From Gammaproteobacteria bacterium (GTDB lineage Bacteria > Pseudomonadota > Gammaproteobacteria > Steroidobacterales > GCA-2729495): a stretch of DNA of 34,152 nucleotides. Shown one piece after another: positions 9,840 through 17,914 of the stretch. The stretch spans positions 1 through 34,152 of the forward strand of contig JABDLC010000013.1 in assembly GCA_013001905.1 (NCBI GenBank), written 5' to 3'. How positions within the stretch are numbered: position 1 is the stretch's first letter; each line of letters opens with the position of its first letter. The notes under the pieces were generated by a model. The model worked only from the letters and a program-made list of their open reading frames with translations, was not told where the DNA came from and ran no database searches. The translations under genes were made by a program, and so were the position numbers.

Positions 9840-10498
9840 TGACGGAACCACAGCCGTTGCGCGTTGCCGTGCTCGTCTCCGGCAGCGGCACCAATCTGCA
9901 GGCGATTATCGACGCAGCAAGGTCGGACGACCTGCCAGTGCGTATTGCTGCGGTATTGAGTGACAACCCTGACGCGATGGGGCTGGACCGGGCCCGGGAG
10001 TACGGCATCCCGGCCATCGCGATCGATTTTCACGGCTGCACTGATCGTGCAACCTATGACCGGCAGTTGCGGCGGCAGCTTGCTGACCTGAATCCCGACC
10101 TCGTCGTGCTGGCGGGCTACATGCGCATACTCGATGACGACACTGTGAATGACTTTGCGGGGCGAATGCTCAATGTGCACCCCTCGCTGCTGCCCGCCTA
10201 CCCGGGGCTGCACACCCACCGGCGCGTGCTGGAAGCGGGCGAGGACTGGCACGGTACCACCGTGCATTTTGTTATTCCGGAGCTCGATGCAGGGCCGCCT
10301 GTGGTGCAGTACCGGTTAAAAGTTCACCCGGAGGACACGGAACAGAGCCTGCGCGAACGTGTCCAAGCAGGTGAATATCAGATTTATCCGCTGGCGATAG
10401 GCTGGATAGCTGACGGTCGACTCGTATTTGCTGACGGCGGCCCACAGTTTGACGGCAAGCCCCTGACACAGCCGCAGATCATAGATGCAGATTATTGA
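9839..10498 (+). CDS. purN: Phosphoribosylglycinamide formyltransferase
   Basis: A 219-residue formyltransferase that transfers the formyl group of 10-formyl-tetrahydrofolate to GAR, step three of purine synthesis. The phosphate loop GSGTNLQAII is near residue 15. The catalytic triad is visible as Asn112 and His114 in LNVHPSLLPAYPGLHTH and Asp150 in PELDAG. The middle segment NPDLVVLAGYMRIL is typical. Length is near E. coli PurN (212). It overlaps purM by one base and its stop overlaps an ATG for the next frame, but the better start of the DUF3108 gene lies 39 bases on. Confidence 0.96.
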   Translation: MTEPQPLRVAVLVSGSGTNLQAIIDAARSDDLPVRIAAVLSDNPDAMGLDRAREYGIPAIAIDFHGCTDRATYDRQLRRQLADLNPDLVVLAGYMRILDDDTVNDFAGRMLNVHPSLLPAYPGLHTHRRVLEAGEDWHGTTVHFVIPELDAGPPVVQYRLKVHPEDTEQSLRERVQAGEYQIYPLAIGWIADGRLVFADGGPQFDGKPLTQPQIIDADY

Positions 10499-10536
10499 TG
10501 CAGAAATCCCGACAGCAACAGAACGGAGTTCACTCC

Positions 10537-11388
10537 ATGATGATTGACGGCGCCGACCTGACAACCGTGCAGACCCGCCAATGCGGTCTGCTCACCGTGC
10601 TGGCGCTGGCTGCTGTGTTGGCAGCCCCGTCAGTCGCGGCGCAGGATATTGCTGCGGAACCGGCGGCTGAGGGCAGTCGGAATGCCGGGCCGCTGACGCC
10701 ACGTGGCTTTGTGATCAACTACGACGTGCGCTTCGCGGCGTTTCGCGGCGACCTCACGCTCGAGCTGCTGGAGACTTCCGACAACGATTACCGCATACGG
10801 GCAACGACCACTGGCCGGGGGCTCGCACGCATGTTTATGGGCAAAGAGTCTGTTGAAGAAGCGCACTTTACGTTTGCTGACGGCCAGGTCATTTCGCGCA
10901 GTTACGAACTTGAAGACGGTGGCAAATCAGGCGAAAACGATACGGAGATACATTTCGACTGGCCGGAAAATATCGCTCACAGTGTCTACGAGCAGGAACT
11001 GGCTGAATTGCCGCTTGAGGAAGAGGTCTACGACCGCATCAGCGCCGATGTCGTGACAATTATGGATCTGCGCAACGGCAACGAACCGCGCACCCTGAAA
11101 ATTGCGGAAAAAAACTCGATCCGTGAGTACACGTTCGAAGCGCAGGGCGAGGAGCGGATTGAATTGCCGTCGGGAGAAGTGGACACGGTTAAGTTTATGC
11201 GCACCCGCACCGGCTCCAGCCGCAGCGTACTGATCTGGTATGCGCCGGAACTCGATTATCTGCCGGTCCGCATGGAACAGTTCAAGCGCGGCAAGTCACA
11301 GATCACGTTCACGACAGAGAGCTATTCGCTCGCAGAGCCGCTGGCTGCTTCCGACGCGGCCAACGAAACAGCGTCCGCCCAAACCTAG
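10537..11388 (+). CDS. DUF3108 domain-containing exported protein
   Basis: A 283-residue protein with a signal peptide (hydrophobic core about residues 13-30, cleavage near VAAQD) and a DUF3108-type beta-rich body: FVINYDVRFAAFRGDLTLEL, RISADVVTIMDLRNG and LIWYAPELDYLPVRMEQFK are the recognisable segments. DUF3108 proteins are secreted or periplasmic, of unsettled function, and are commonly found after purN in gammaproteobacteria. ATG 10537 was chosen because GGAG lies eight bases upstream; the frame is also open from ATG 10498, which overlaps the purN stop. It is the last gene of the purMN operon and converges on dcd, with nine bases between the stops. Confidence 0.82.
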   Translation: MMIDGADLTTVQTRQCGLLTVLALAAVLAAPSVAAQDIAAEPAAEGSRNAGPLTPRGFVINYDVRFAAFRGDLTLELLETSDNDYRIRATTTGRGLARMFMGKESVEEAHFTFADGQVISRSYELEDGGKSGENDTEIHFDWPENIAHSVYEQELAELPLEEEVYDRISADVVTIMDLRNGNEPRTLKIAEKNSIREYTFEAQGEERIELPSGEVDTVKFMRTRTGSSRSVLIWYAPELDYLPVRMEQFKRGKSQITFTTESYSLAEPLAASDAANETASAQT

Positions 11389-11397
11389 ATCCTGATT

Positions 11398-11964
11398 TCA
11401 GGCTTTCGGCAGGGTAACGCCCGTTTGCCCCTGATACTTGCCTGCCCGATCGGCGTAGGACGTCTCACACACTTCGTCAGATTCAAAAAACAGCATCTGC
11501 GCGACGCCTTCGTTGGCATAAATTTTCGCCGGCAGCGGCGTCGTATTGGAAAACTCCAGCGTCACATGGCCTTCCCATTCGGGCTCCAGCGGGGTCACGT
11601 TCACGATGATCCCGCACCGCGCATAGGTTGATTTGCCGAGACATATCGTGAGCACATTGCGCGGGATACGGAAAAACTCGACGGTGCGCGCGAGTGCGAA
11701 AGAATTGGGCGGAATAATACAAACATCTGTCTGCACGTCGACAAAACTGTTTTCGTCGAACGCCTTCGGGTCGACCACAGCAGAATTGATATTCGTGAAC
11801 ACTTTGAAGTCGGCCGCACATCTGACATCGTAGCCGTAACTCGACGTACCGTATGACACAATTTTATGCTCGCCGTCAGCACGCACCTGCCCTGCTTCGA
11901 AGGGCTCAATCATGCCGTGCTCGCGGGCCATCCGCCGTATCCAGAGATCGGATTTAATTGTCAT
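11398..11964 (-). CDS. dcd: dCTP deaminase
   Basis: A 188-residue enzyme that deaminates dCTP to dUTP, feeding dTMP synthesis. It is full length and nearly textbook: [20 protein letters not shown] and the active-site segment [10 protein letters not shown] (with the catalytic Glu) follow [14 protein letters not shown], and the C-terminal [13 protein letters not shown] that folds over bound nucleotide is complete. AAGGA lies about six bases before the ATG. It is 29 bases downstream of mrp on the same strand, the usual gammaproteobacterial arrangement, so the two are likely one transcript. Confidence 0.97.
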   Translation of the reverse strand: MTIKSDLWIRRMAREHGMIEPFEAGQVRADGEHKIVSYGTSSYGYDVRCAADFKVFTNINSAVVDPKAFDENSFVDVQTDVCIIPPNSFALARTVEFFRIPRNVLTICLGKSTYARCGIIVNVTPLEPEWEGHVTLEFSNTTPLPAKIYANEGVAQMLFFESDEVCETSYADRAGKYQGQTGVTLPKA

Positions 11965-11993
11965 CTGTATTCCTTTGCGTCACTGACCGAGTG

Positions 11994-13085
11994 CTAACTG
12001 CTTTCAACTTTGATGCCGCCAAACGCGCCTTTGTAATCCCTGGGCCGCTGCGCAAGCGCCGCGGCGGTCGCCAGCGCAAGATCCCGAAACACGAGCGACT
12101 GCGGTGAGTCCGGCGCGGCCAGCACGGTCGGTTTGCCGGCATCGGTTTCCTCCCGAATCCGCAAGGCGAGCGGGATCTGACCGAGCAGTTTGATGCCGTG
12201 CTCCGCGGCTGTGGCTACACCGCCGCCCTCCCCGAACAATGGCGTCTGTTCACCGCATGAGGGGCAGACAAAGGTGCTCATGTTCTCAACCAGACCGAGC
12301 ACCGGAATGCTGACCTTCTCGAACATCTTCAAACCGCGCACCGCATCGGCAAGCGCGATGTCCTGGGGGGTGGTGACAATGATGGCGCCGCTCACCGGCA
12401 CCTTCTGGCCGAGCGTCAGCTGTATGTCGCCGGTGCCGGGCGGCATATCCACAATCAGGTAATCCAGATCGCGCCAGTTAGTCTGAAACAGTAACTGGTT
12501 CAGTGCCTGAGTCACCATGGGTCCGCGCCAGGCCATCGGCTGCCCCATATCGACAATATTGCCGATAGAAATCATCTGCAGGCCGTGCGCCTCAATCGGC
12601 TCAAATGACTTGCCGTCATTGCTGACAGGTTGCTCGGCGCCTACCCCCAGCATGATTTGCTGACTCGGACCGTAGATATCGGCATCGCAAATGCCCACGC
12701 GGGCCCCTTCGAGCCGCAGCGCGAGCGCCAGATTGACCGCCACGGTCGATTTGCCGACTCCGCCTTTGCCTGAAGACACCGCAATGATGTTTTTCACGCC
12801 ACTGACCGGGGCCAGCGTGCCCTGCACCGCATGCCGTTGCACCTCACCGTCTATACGGAGCGGCACAGCGTCAGGATCGTCGATACCGTCCAGCTCCGCC
12901 GCCAGTAGCGAGCGGATGCGGCTTTCCGACGCCGCAAACGAATAGCCCGGGGCCAGCGTGATCGCAATATCGCCGTTCTCGCCCGGGACCACGGTCGCAC
13001 CCGATTCCGCCAGGGTCTGCCCGGTCCAGGGCAGGGAAACCGCAGATACGGCGTTTTCAAGCTGATTTTGTAAAGTCGCAGGCAT
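11994..13085 (-). CDS. mrp: Mrp/ApbC-type P-loop ATPase, Fe-S cluster carrier
   Basis: A 363-residue ATPase of the Mrp/NBP35/ApbC family that binds and hands over [4Fe-4S] clusters in the cytoplasm. The deviant Walker A is SSGKGGVGKSTVAVNLA, the second nucleotide motif is DADIYGPSQ, and the switch is VDMPPGTGDIQLT. The paired cysteines of the family sit in VCPSCGEQTPLFG. The N-terminal ~90 residues match a divergent MIP18/DUF59-like domain. The ATG at 13085 was preferred; the frame is open to a TTG at 13121, and neither has a clear Shine-Dalgarno. It stands upstream of dcd. In relatives its divergent neighbour is metG, but here that place is taken by the kinase/PilT unit. Confidence 0.94.
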   Translation of the reverse strand: MPATLQNQLENAVSAVSLPWTGQTLAESGATVVPGENGDIAITLAPGYSFAASESRIRSLLAAELDGIDDPDAVPLRIDGEVQRHAVQGTLAPVSGVKNIIAVSSGKGGVGKSTVAVNLALALRLEGARVGICDADIYGPSQQIMLGVGAEQPVSNDGKSFEPIEAHGLQMISIGNIVDMGQPMAWRGPMVTQALNQLLFQTNWRDLDYLIVDMPPGTGDIQLTLGQKVPVSGAIIVTTPQDIALADAVRGLKMFEKVSIPVLGLVENMSTFVCPSCGEQTPLFGEGGGVATAAEHGIKLLGQIPLALRIREETDAGKPTVLAAPDSPQSLVFRDLALATAAALAQRPRDYKGAFGGIKVESS

Positions 13086-13309
13086 TTTCGTGACGCATTT
13101 AACAGTATCGGAGGCGCTCAAAGCGCGACATTGTACCCCATGAAAATCGAGCGGAAGCGGCTGGCTGAACGCCGTTTCCGGACTTAGCGCACGTTATGTG
13201 AGGAAGCATTTGCTTACCCTTGTATCTCGGGAATCGCGTTATGGCGATCGGACGATGTGCGCCGGGTGCGTACACCGGGACAAACCAGGGACGGCCTGAC
13301 TGTTACAAG
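13086..13309. other. Intergenic region between mrp and the HEAT-kinase unit
   Basis: This 224-base region separates divergent genes and should hold promoters for both. It contains one small hairpin, GCGCTCAAAGCGC (13114-13126), near the mrp side. I found no strong -35/-10 pair. The kinase frame is open through 13220-13309, with a TTG at 13220 and an ATG at 13241 that has GGGA about eight bases upstream, so part of this stretch may be coding. Confidence 0.4.
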
Positions 13310-15715
13310 ATGAAATTCTTGACTGCCATGAAAGCTGAACGCTGTGTTTCGCAATTGCTTGCGGAACCGGATGCCAATACGCCCGTGGCGCAGAAAGCAC
13401 TCGCCAGTCTCAAGAACAGCGGTAAAGGCGCGATACCGATTCTTATCGACGCGCTCGGCAGCGCCGACCGCTATCAAACCATCGGCATTGTCGATGCGCT
13501 GACCGCGCAGGTCAGCGACAAGAACTTCAAGGAAATCGCAAAGGGCCTTTGCCATCCCAACGAACGCTGCGTGGCCGGCGTTTCCTGGGCATTGTCTTCA
13601 TCGAATGACTTTCAGATCGATCTGCTGCCTGAGTTGCTGCAGATGGATGACATCTCGACACATGCTGTGCTCGACATCATGCGTGCACACCTCGATCGAC
13701 TCAATGTGCGCAAGCTGTTGCAAGTCGCGTATCAACTCGAGCCACGCGAAAAGTCGGCCGTGTTCAAGATGATCGGTGAACGCGCTACATCGGACATCGT
13801 TCCGGACCTGATTTCCCGCACGGCAGGCAAGGACACGTCAGCCCGTGTCCATATCATCGAGATTCTGGCGAAATTTCCGACGCCGGAAGTCATGAAAACG
13901 ATTCAGTCCATGCTGAAGGATCCCAACAGGCAGGTACGCGGAGCGGCCCTCGATGCGCTGGCTGATTTTCAGTCGGGTCACGATATCGAGCAGATCTGTG
14001 CGCTGCTCATGGACCCCGATCTCGACGTGCAGAGTAAGGCAGTGGATCTGGTCGTCCGCCTGCGTCATCCCGACACGTGCAAGCATCTGGTCAGTGTGCT
14101 GCAGGACGAATCGGAATACACGCGCCGCTCGGCCGTTGAGGTGCTTAACGAGCTGGCCGAACCGTCCAGTATTAAGTACCTGCTGATGGCTATTGGTGAT
14201 GGCGACTGGTGGGTGCGCTCGCGTGCCTGCGACGCACTCGCAAGCATCGGTGGCGACAAAGTGCTCAGCGCGGTTATGGAGCTGATCAATGACAAGGATG
14301 AAAACATCCGCCGCTCGGCTATCGAGATTCTCAACCAGACCAAAGACGAACGCGCAGTCAAACACCTGATCAATGCCACCAAAGACGACGACTGGTGGGT
14401 CAGCGAGCGCGCTGTCGATGCGCTGGCTGAAATCGGCAGCAAAGAAGCCCTCCCCCGACTGAAAGAAATGCTCAGCGGCAATCCGAAAGCACTGCCCGCG
14501 GTGCTTCGTGCGATCGGCAAACTCGGCGACATCGGCGATTCGGACATGCTCAATGACGTGATGGCCATGCTGCAACGGCCTGAGCCTGATGTCATCGTCG
14601 CGACCGTGCAGACACTGGGCCGCTTGACGAATGAAAGCAACGCCGAGTTAGTGAAAGGCACCATCGAGCCACTGCAGCAGGTCGGCAACGAATCAATCGC
14701 CAAAGCCGCGCGCGATGCAGTCGATAAAATCAGTAAGCGCTACACCGACTCGCAAATCATTGGCGACCAGAAAGCCGCCAGGATGGCGGAGCCTGCGCAC
14801 ACGATGCTGATCGACGATGTCGAAATGCAGAAACTGGCAGCGCAGATGGCACCGCAGGCAGCCCAGCAGCTTGATATCAGCTTGCTGAAACCGGGCGAAA
14901 TTATTGAAGACCGCTACAAGTACATCGAGAAGATCGGTAAAGGCGCATTCGGCACGGTGCTGCTGGTCGAAGACACCGTGGTCGACGAACGCCTGATCCT
15001 TAAATTTCTTAATCCGAACGTGGCAGGCGATGAAGAGATGTTGCAGCGCTTTGTGCACGAACTGCGATTCTCACGCAAAATTACGCACAAAAATGTCATC
15101 CGTATCTATGACTTCCTGAATTTGTCGGGCAGCTACGCCATATCAATGGAGTTCTTCCCGTCCCACACGCTGGGCGCCGAAGTCTCCGGCAAGAAGCCGC
15201 TGCCGGTGGAGAAAGCAGCCGGCTGGGCATGTGATATCGCCACCGGCATGGCGGTCGCCCATCAGGTCGGAATTATCCATCGCGACCTCAAGCCGGCGAA
15301 CCTCCTCATCAACGATGAAGGCCTGCTGAAAATCGTGGACTTCGGTGTGGCAGCTGCCGCTGGCGGCGGCGACACCAATCTGACCAAAACGGGTTACGTG
15401 ATCGGCTCGCCGAAATACATGGCGCCGGAGCAGATTCTGGGCAAGAAAGTCGATCATCGTGCAGATATTTACAGCCTCGGTGTCATTTTCTACGAGATGC
15501 TTACCGGCGTGCCCCCTTATACCAAGGGCGATCACATGGCCGTGATGTATCAGCACGTGCAGGGTAAGTGTCTCAAGGTCAACGAAGCGAATCCGGAGAT
15601 TTCTCAGACGCTGGCCGATGTGGTGAACCGCGCAATGTCGGTCGACAAGATGAAACGCTTTGAGTCGATGGACGACATGAGCCAGGCCATTGCGGCCGCA
15701 GTGGAGGCCGGCTGA
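13310..15715 (+). CDS. HEAT-repeat Ser/Thr protein kinase, in operon with two PilT ATPases
   Basis: An 801-residue cytoplasmic protein: residues ~40-500 are tandem HEAT-like helical repeats and ~535-795 a eukaryotic-type (Hanks) Ser/Thr kinase. Two repeats share a DWWV core with Trp pairs at 300/301 and 362/363, a 62-residue period that equals two 31-residue repeats. The kinase looks active: glycine loop GKGAFG, Lys565 in LILKF, HRDLKPAN (catalytic Asp659), DFG with Asp677, and APE in YMAPEQI. No membrane segment or PASTA domain is present, unlike PknB-type receptors. The stop is two bases before the pilT ATG. The inferred role is control of pilus retraction by phosphorylation or scaffolding. 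The start is uncertain: ATG 13310 fits the domain best, and ATG 13241 has the better ribosome site. Confidence 0.88.
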   Translation: MKFLTAMKAERCVSQLLAEPDANTPVAQKALASLKNSGKGAIPILIDALGSADRYQTIGIVDALTAQVSDKNFKEIAKGLCHPNERCVAGVSWALSSSNDFQIDLLPELLQMDDISTHAVLDIMRAHLDRLNVRKLLQVAYQLEPREKSAVFKMIGERATSDIVPDLISRTAGKDTSARVHIIEILAKFPTPEVMKTIQSMLKDPNRQVRGAALDALADFQSGHDIEQICALLMDPDLDVQSKAVDLVVRLRHPDTCKHLVSVLQDESEYTRRSAVEVLNELAEPSSIKYLLMAIGDGDWWVRSRACDALASIGGDKVLSAVMELINDKDENIRRSAIEILNQTKDERAVKHLINATKDDDWWVSERAVDALAEIGSKEALPRLKEMLSGNPKALPAVLRAIGKLGDIGDSDMLNDVMAMLQRPEPDVIVATVQTLGRLTNESNAELVKGTIEPLQQVGNESIAKAARDAVDKISKRYTDSQIIGDQKAARMAEPAHTMLIDDVEMQKLAAQMAPQAAQQLDISLLKPGEIIEDRYKYIEKIGKGAFGTVLLVEDTVVDERLILKFLNPNVAGDEEMLQRFVHELRFSRKITHKNVIRIYDFLNLSGSYAISMEFFPSHTLGAEVSGKKPLPVEKAAGWACDIATGMAVAHQVGIIHRDLKPANLLINDEGLLKIVDFGVAAAAGGGDTNLTKTGYVIGSPKYMAPEQILGKKVDHRADIYSLGVIFYEMLTGVPPYTKGDHMAVMYQHVQGKCLKVNEANPEISQTLADVVNRAMSVDKMKRFESMDDMSQAIAAAVEAG

Positions 15716-15717
15716 CC

Positions 15718-16815
15718 ATGGCACGCATTGACGCATTCCTGAAGCTCGGCCTCACACAGAACTGCTCCGATATCCATCTTGCCGTTGGCGTACCCCCGCT
15801 GCTGCGGATGCACGGCGACCTGCTACCGATCAAATTCCGTGATTTGGGCGCCGAAGAGCTGGATAGCTACGTCAACGAGATCATGACCGAGTCGCAGCGG
15901 GATCGCTTCGACAGCGGCGAGGACCTCGACTTCTCGTACGTATCGGAAGACGATGTCCGCTATCGCGTCAATTTATTCCGCAAGGCGACCGGCGTCGGCG
16001 CCACGTTCCGCTTTATCCCGACCGACGTACCAACCCTTGAGAGCCTCAACCTGCCGCAGGTTTGCAAAGATGTTTGCGACAACCATCAGGGCATGGTTCT
16101 GGTCACGGGCTCGACAGGCACCGGTAAGTCGACCACCCTCGCCGCGATGATCGATTACCTCAATCGCCATCGTAATCTGAACATCATCAGCCTCGAGGAC
16201 CCGATCGAATTCGTCCATCGCAGTGCCAAATCGCAGGTCATTCAGCGCGAACTCGGCACGCACCTCACGAGCTTTGCTGACGGCATTCGTTCGTCACTGC
16301 GCGAAGACCCCGACGTCATACTCGTCGGCGAAATGCGTGATGCCGAAACCATCAGCATGGCGATGACAGCAGCGGAAACCGGCCATCTGGTGTTTGGCAC
16401 GCTGCACACGACCGGCGCAGTCAAAACCATCGACCGCATTATTGATGCCCTGCCGAGTGATCAGCGGGAACAGACCAAGGCATTCCTGTCGCAGAGCCTC
16501 AAAGCCGTCATGACACAGAACCTCATCAAGACACCTGACGGCAAAGGCCGTCATGCCTGCCTCGAGGTAATGGTCATGACCCGGGCAATCGCGAATCTGA
16601 TACAGACGGATCAGAACCATCAGATCTTCAGCCAGCTGCAAACCGGCGGCGACATGGGCATGCAGACCATGGATCAGGCATTGCTGGATGCGGTGCAGGC
16701 CAAACACGCCGATCCCGATCATGCGTTCCGTTTTGCACAGGACAAAACACTGTTTCAGAAATTCGTCACCGACACGGCGATATTGCGGCGCGTCGACCTT
16801 CAGGAACCAGTGTAG
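15718..16815 (+). CDS. PilT/PilU-type pilus retraction ATPase (first copy)
   Basis: A 365-residue hexameric secretion ATPase of the PilT family; these motors pull type IV pilin subunits back into the inner membrane to drive twitching. The N-terminal PAS-like domain carries CSDIHLAVGVPPLLRMHG. Walker A is GSTGTGKSTT (Lys137), the Asp box LEDPIEFVH, Walker B DPDVILVGEMRD, and the His box GHLVFGTLHTT. The PilT C-terminal region AIANLIQTDQNHQIFSQLQ and GMQTMDQALLD is recognisable but diverged. The gene starts two bases after the kinase and ends three bases before the second copy. With 28 acidic or basic C-terminal changes against classic PilT it may play the PilU role, but I cannot separate the two by eye. 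Confidence 0.9.
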   Translation: MARIDAFLKLGLTQNCSDIHLAVGVPPLLRMHGDLLPIKFRDLGAEELDSYVNEIMTESQRDRFDSGEDLDFSYVSEDDVRYRVNLFRKATGVGATFRFIPTDVPTLESLNLPQVCKDVCDNHQGMVLVTGSTGTGKSTTLAAMIDYLNRHRNLNIISLEDPIEFVHRSAKSQVIQRELGTHLTSFADGIRSSLREDPDVILVGEMRDAETISMAMTAAETGHLVFGTLHTTGAVKTIDRIIDALPSDQREQTKAFLSQSLKAVMTQNLIKTPDGKGRHACLEVMVMTRAIANLIQTDQNHQIFSQLQTGGDMGMQTMDQALLDAVQAKHADPDHAFRFAQDKTLFQKFVTDTAILRRVDLQEPV

Positions 16816-16818
16816 GCC

Positions 16819-17883
16819 ATGGCTGATATCAATCAATATCTGCAGATGCTTGTTGAACGCGGCGGGTCAGACCTGCACATGATTGCGGGACTGCCGCCGC
16901 GCATGCGCGTCTTCGGCGATCTGGATGTTTTCGAAAACGAACCACTGACGGCAGCGCGCACGGAAGAATTGCTGCGCGAGATCATGCCGGAAAAAGCGAT
17001 TGCTGAATTCAACGAACACGAGTCAGCAGACTTCGCTTACAACATTGAAGGAATGGCCCGTTTCCGCGTCAATATCATGCGCCATCTCGGCGGTATGGGC
17101 GGCGTATTCCGAGCCATTCCGCGCAGCGCCAAGTCGCTGGATGAACTCAACATGCCGCCGGCGCTGAAAGCACTCTGTCAGCAGACGCAGGGGCTGATAC
17201 TCGTGACCGGTAAAACCGGTTCGGGCAAATCGACAACGCTGGCGGCAATGATCAACGAGATCAACGCCAGTCTTAAAGGCCATATTCTGACGATTGAAGA
17301 CCCGATTGAGTTTGTTCACGATCGCAACAAGTGTCTTATCAGCCAACGTGAAGTCGGCGACCACACACACAATTTCGCCGACGCATTGCATTCGGCATTG
17401 CGCGAAGACCCCGACGTGATTCTGGTGGGCGAAATGCGTGACCTCGAGACCATCAGCATCGCAGTGACTGCTGCAGAGATGGGCATTCTGGTGATGGGCA
17501 CACTGCACACTAACGGCGCCGCGCAGACAGTCGACCGCATCGTAAATGTATTCCCGACTGACAAACAGCCTCACGTCCGGACTATGTTGTCGACCTCGCT
17601 AAAAGGCGTGGTGTCGCAGCAGCTCGTGCCGCGCAAAGAAGGCGACGGCCTGCATGCCGCGCTTGAGATCCTGATCAACAACTCAGCAACCGCCAACCTG
17701 ATCCGGCAGGGCAAACTTGATCAGCTGGAAACGGCTATGCAGTCGGGCCGTAAGAGCGGTATGTGCACGATGGACAGAGCTCTGAGCGACCTGTTCGACC
17801 GCGGCCAGATCACCGGGCGCACGGCATACGATTTCGCGAACGACAAAGAGAAGTTCCGCGAACACAAGGACATTGCTATCTGA
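16819..17883 (+). CDS. PilT-type pilus retraction ATPase (second copy)
   Basis: A 354-residue PilT-family ATPase, clearly related to its neighbour but not a recent duplicate. SDLHMIAGLPPRMRVFGDL opens the N-terminal domain. Walker A is GKTGSGKSTT (Lys137 at the same position as in the first copy), the Asp box IEDPIEFVH, Walker B DPDVILVGEMRDLETI, and the His box MGILVMGTLHTNGA. The segment ATANLIRQGKLDQLETAMQS corresponds to the AIRNLIRE region that is diagnostic of PilT, which makes this copy the more PilT-like of the two. It starts three bases after the first copy. No other pilus gene (pilB, pilC, pilin) is in the window, so the pilus machine is encoded elsewhere. Confidence 0.9.
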   Translation: MADINQYLQMLVERGGSDLHMIAGLPPRMRVFGDLDVFENEPLTAARTEELLREIMPEKAIAEFNEHESADFAYNIEGMARFRVNIMRHLGGMGGVFRAIPRSAKSLDELNMPPALKALCQQTQGLILVTGKTGSGKSTTLAAMINEINASLKGHILTIEDPIEFVHDRNKCLISQREVGDHTHNFADALHSALREDPDVILVGEMRDLETISIAVTAAEMGILVMGTLHTNGAAQTVDRIVNVFPTDKQPHVRTMLSTSLKGVVSQQLVPRKEGDGLHAALEILINNSATANLIRQGKLDQLETAMQSGRKSGMCTMDRALSDLFDRGQITGRTAYDFANDKEKFREHKDIAI

Positions 17884-17914
17884 CAGCGCGACCTTGCTGT
17901 AAACTTGCGCCACC

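Noticed and set aside
13838-14575. 245-codon minus-strand frame inside the HEAT region
   Set aside because: Its apparent repetition simply mirrors the HEAT repeats of the plus-strand gene.
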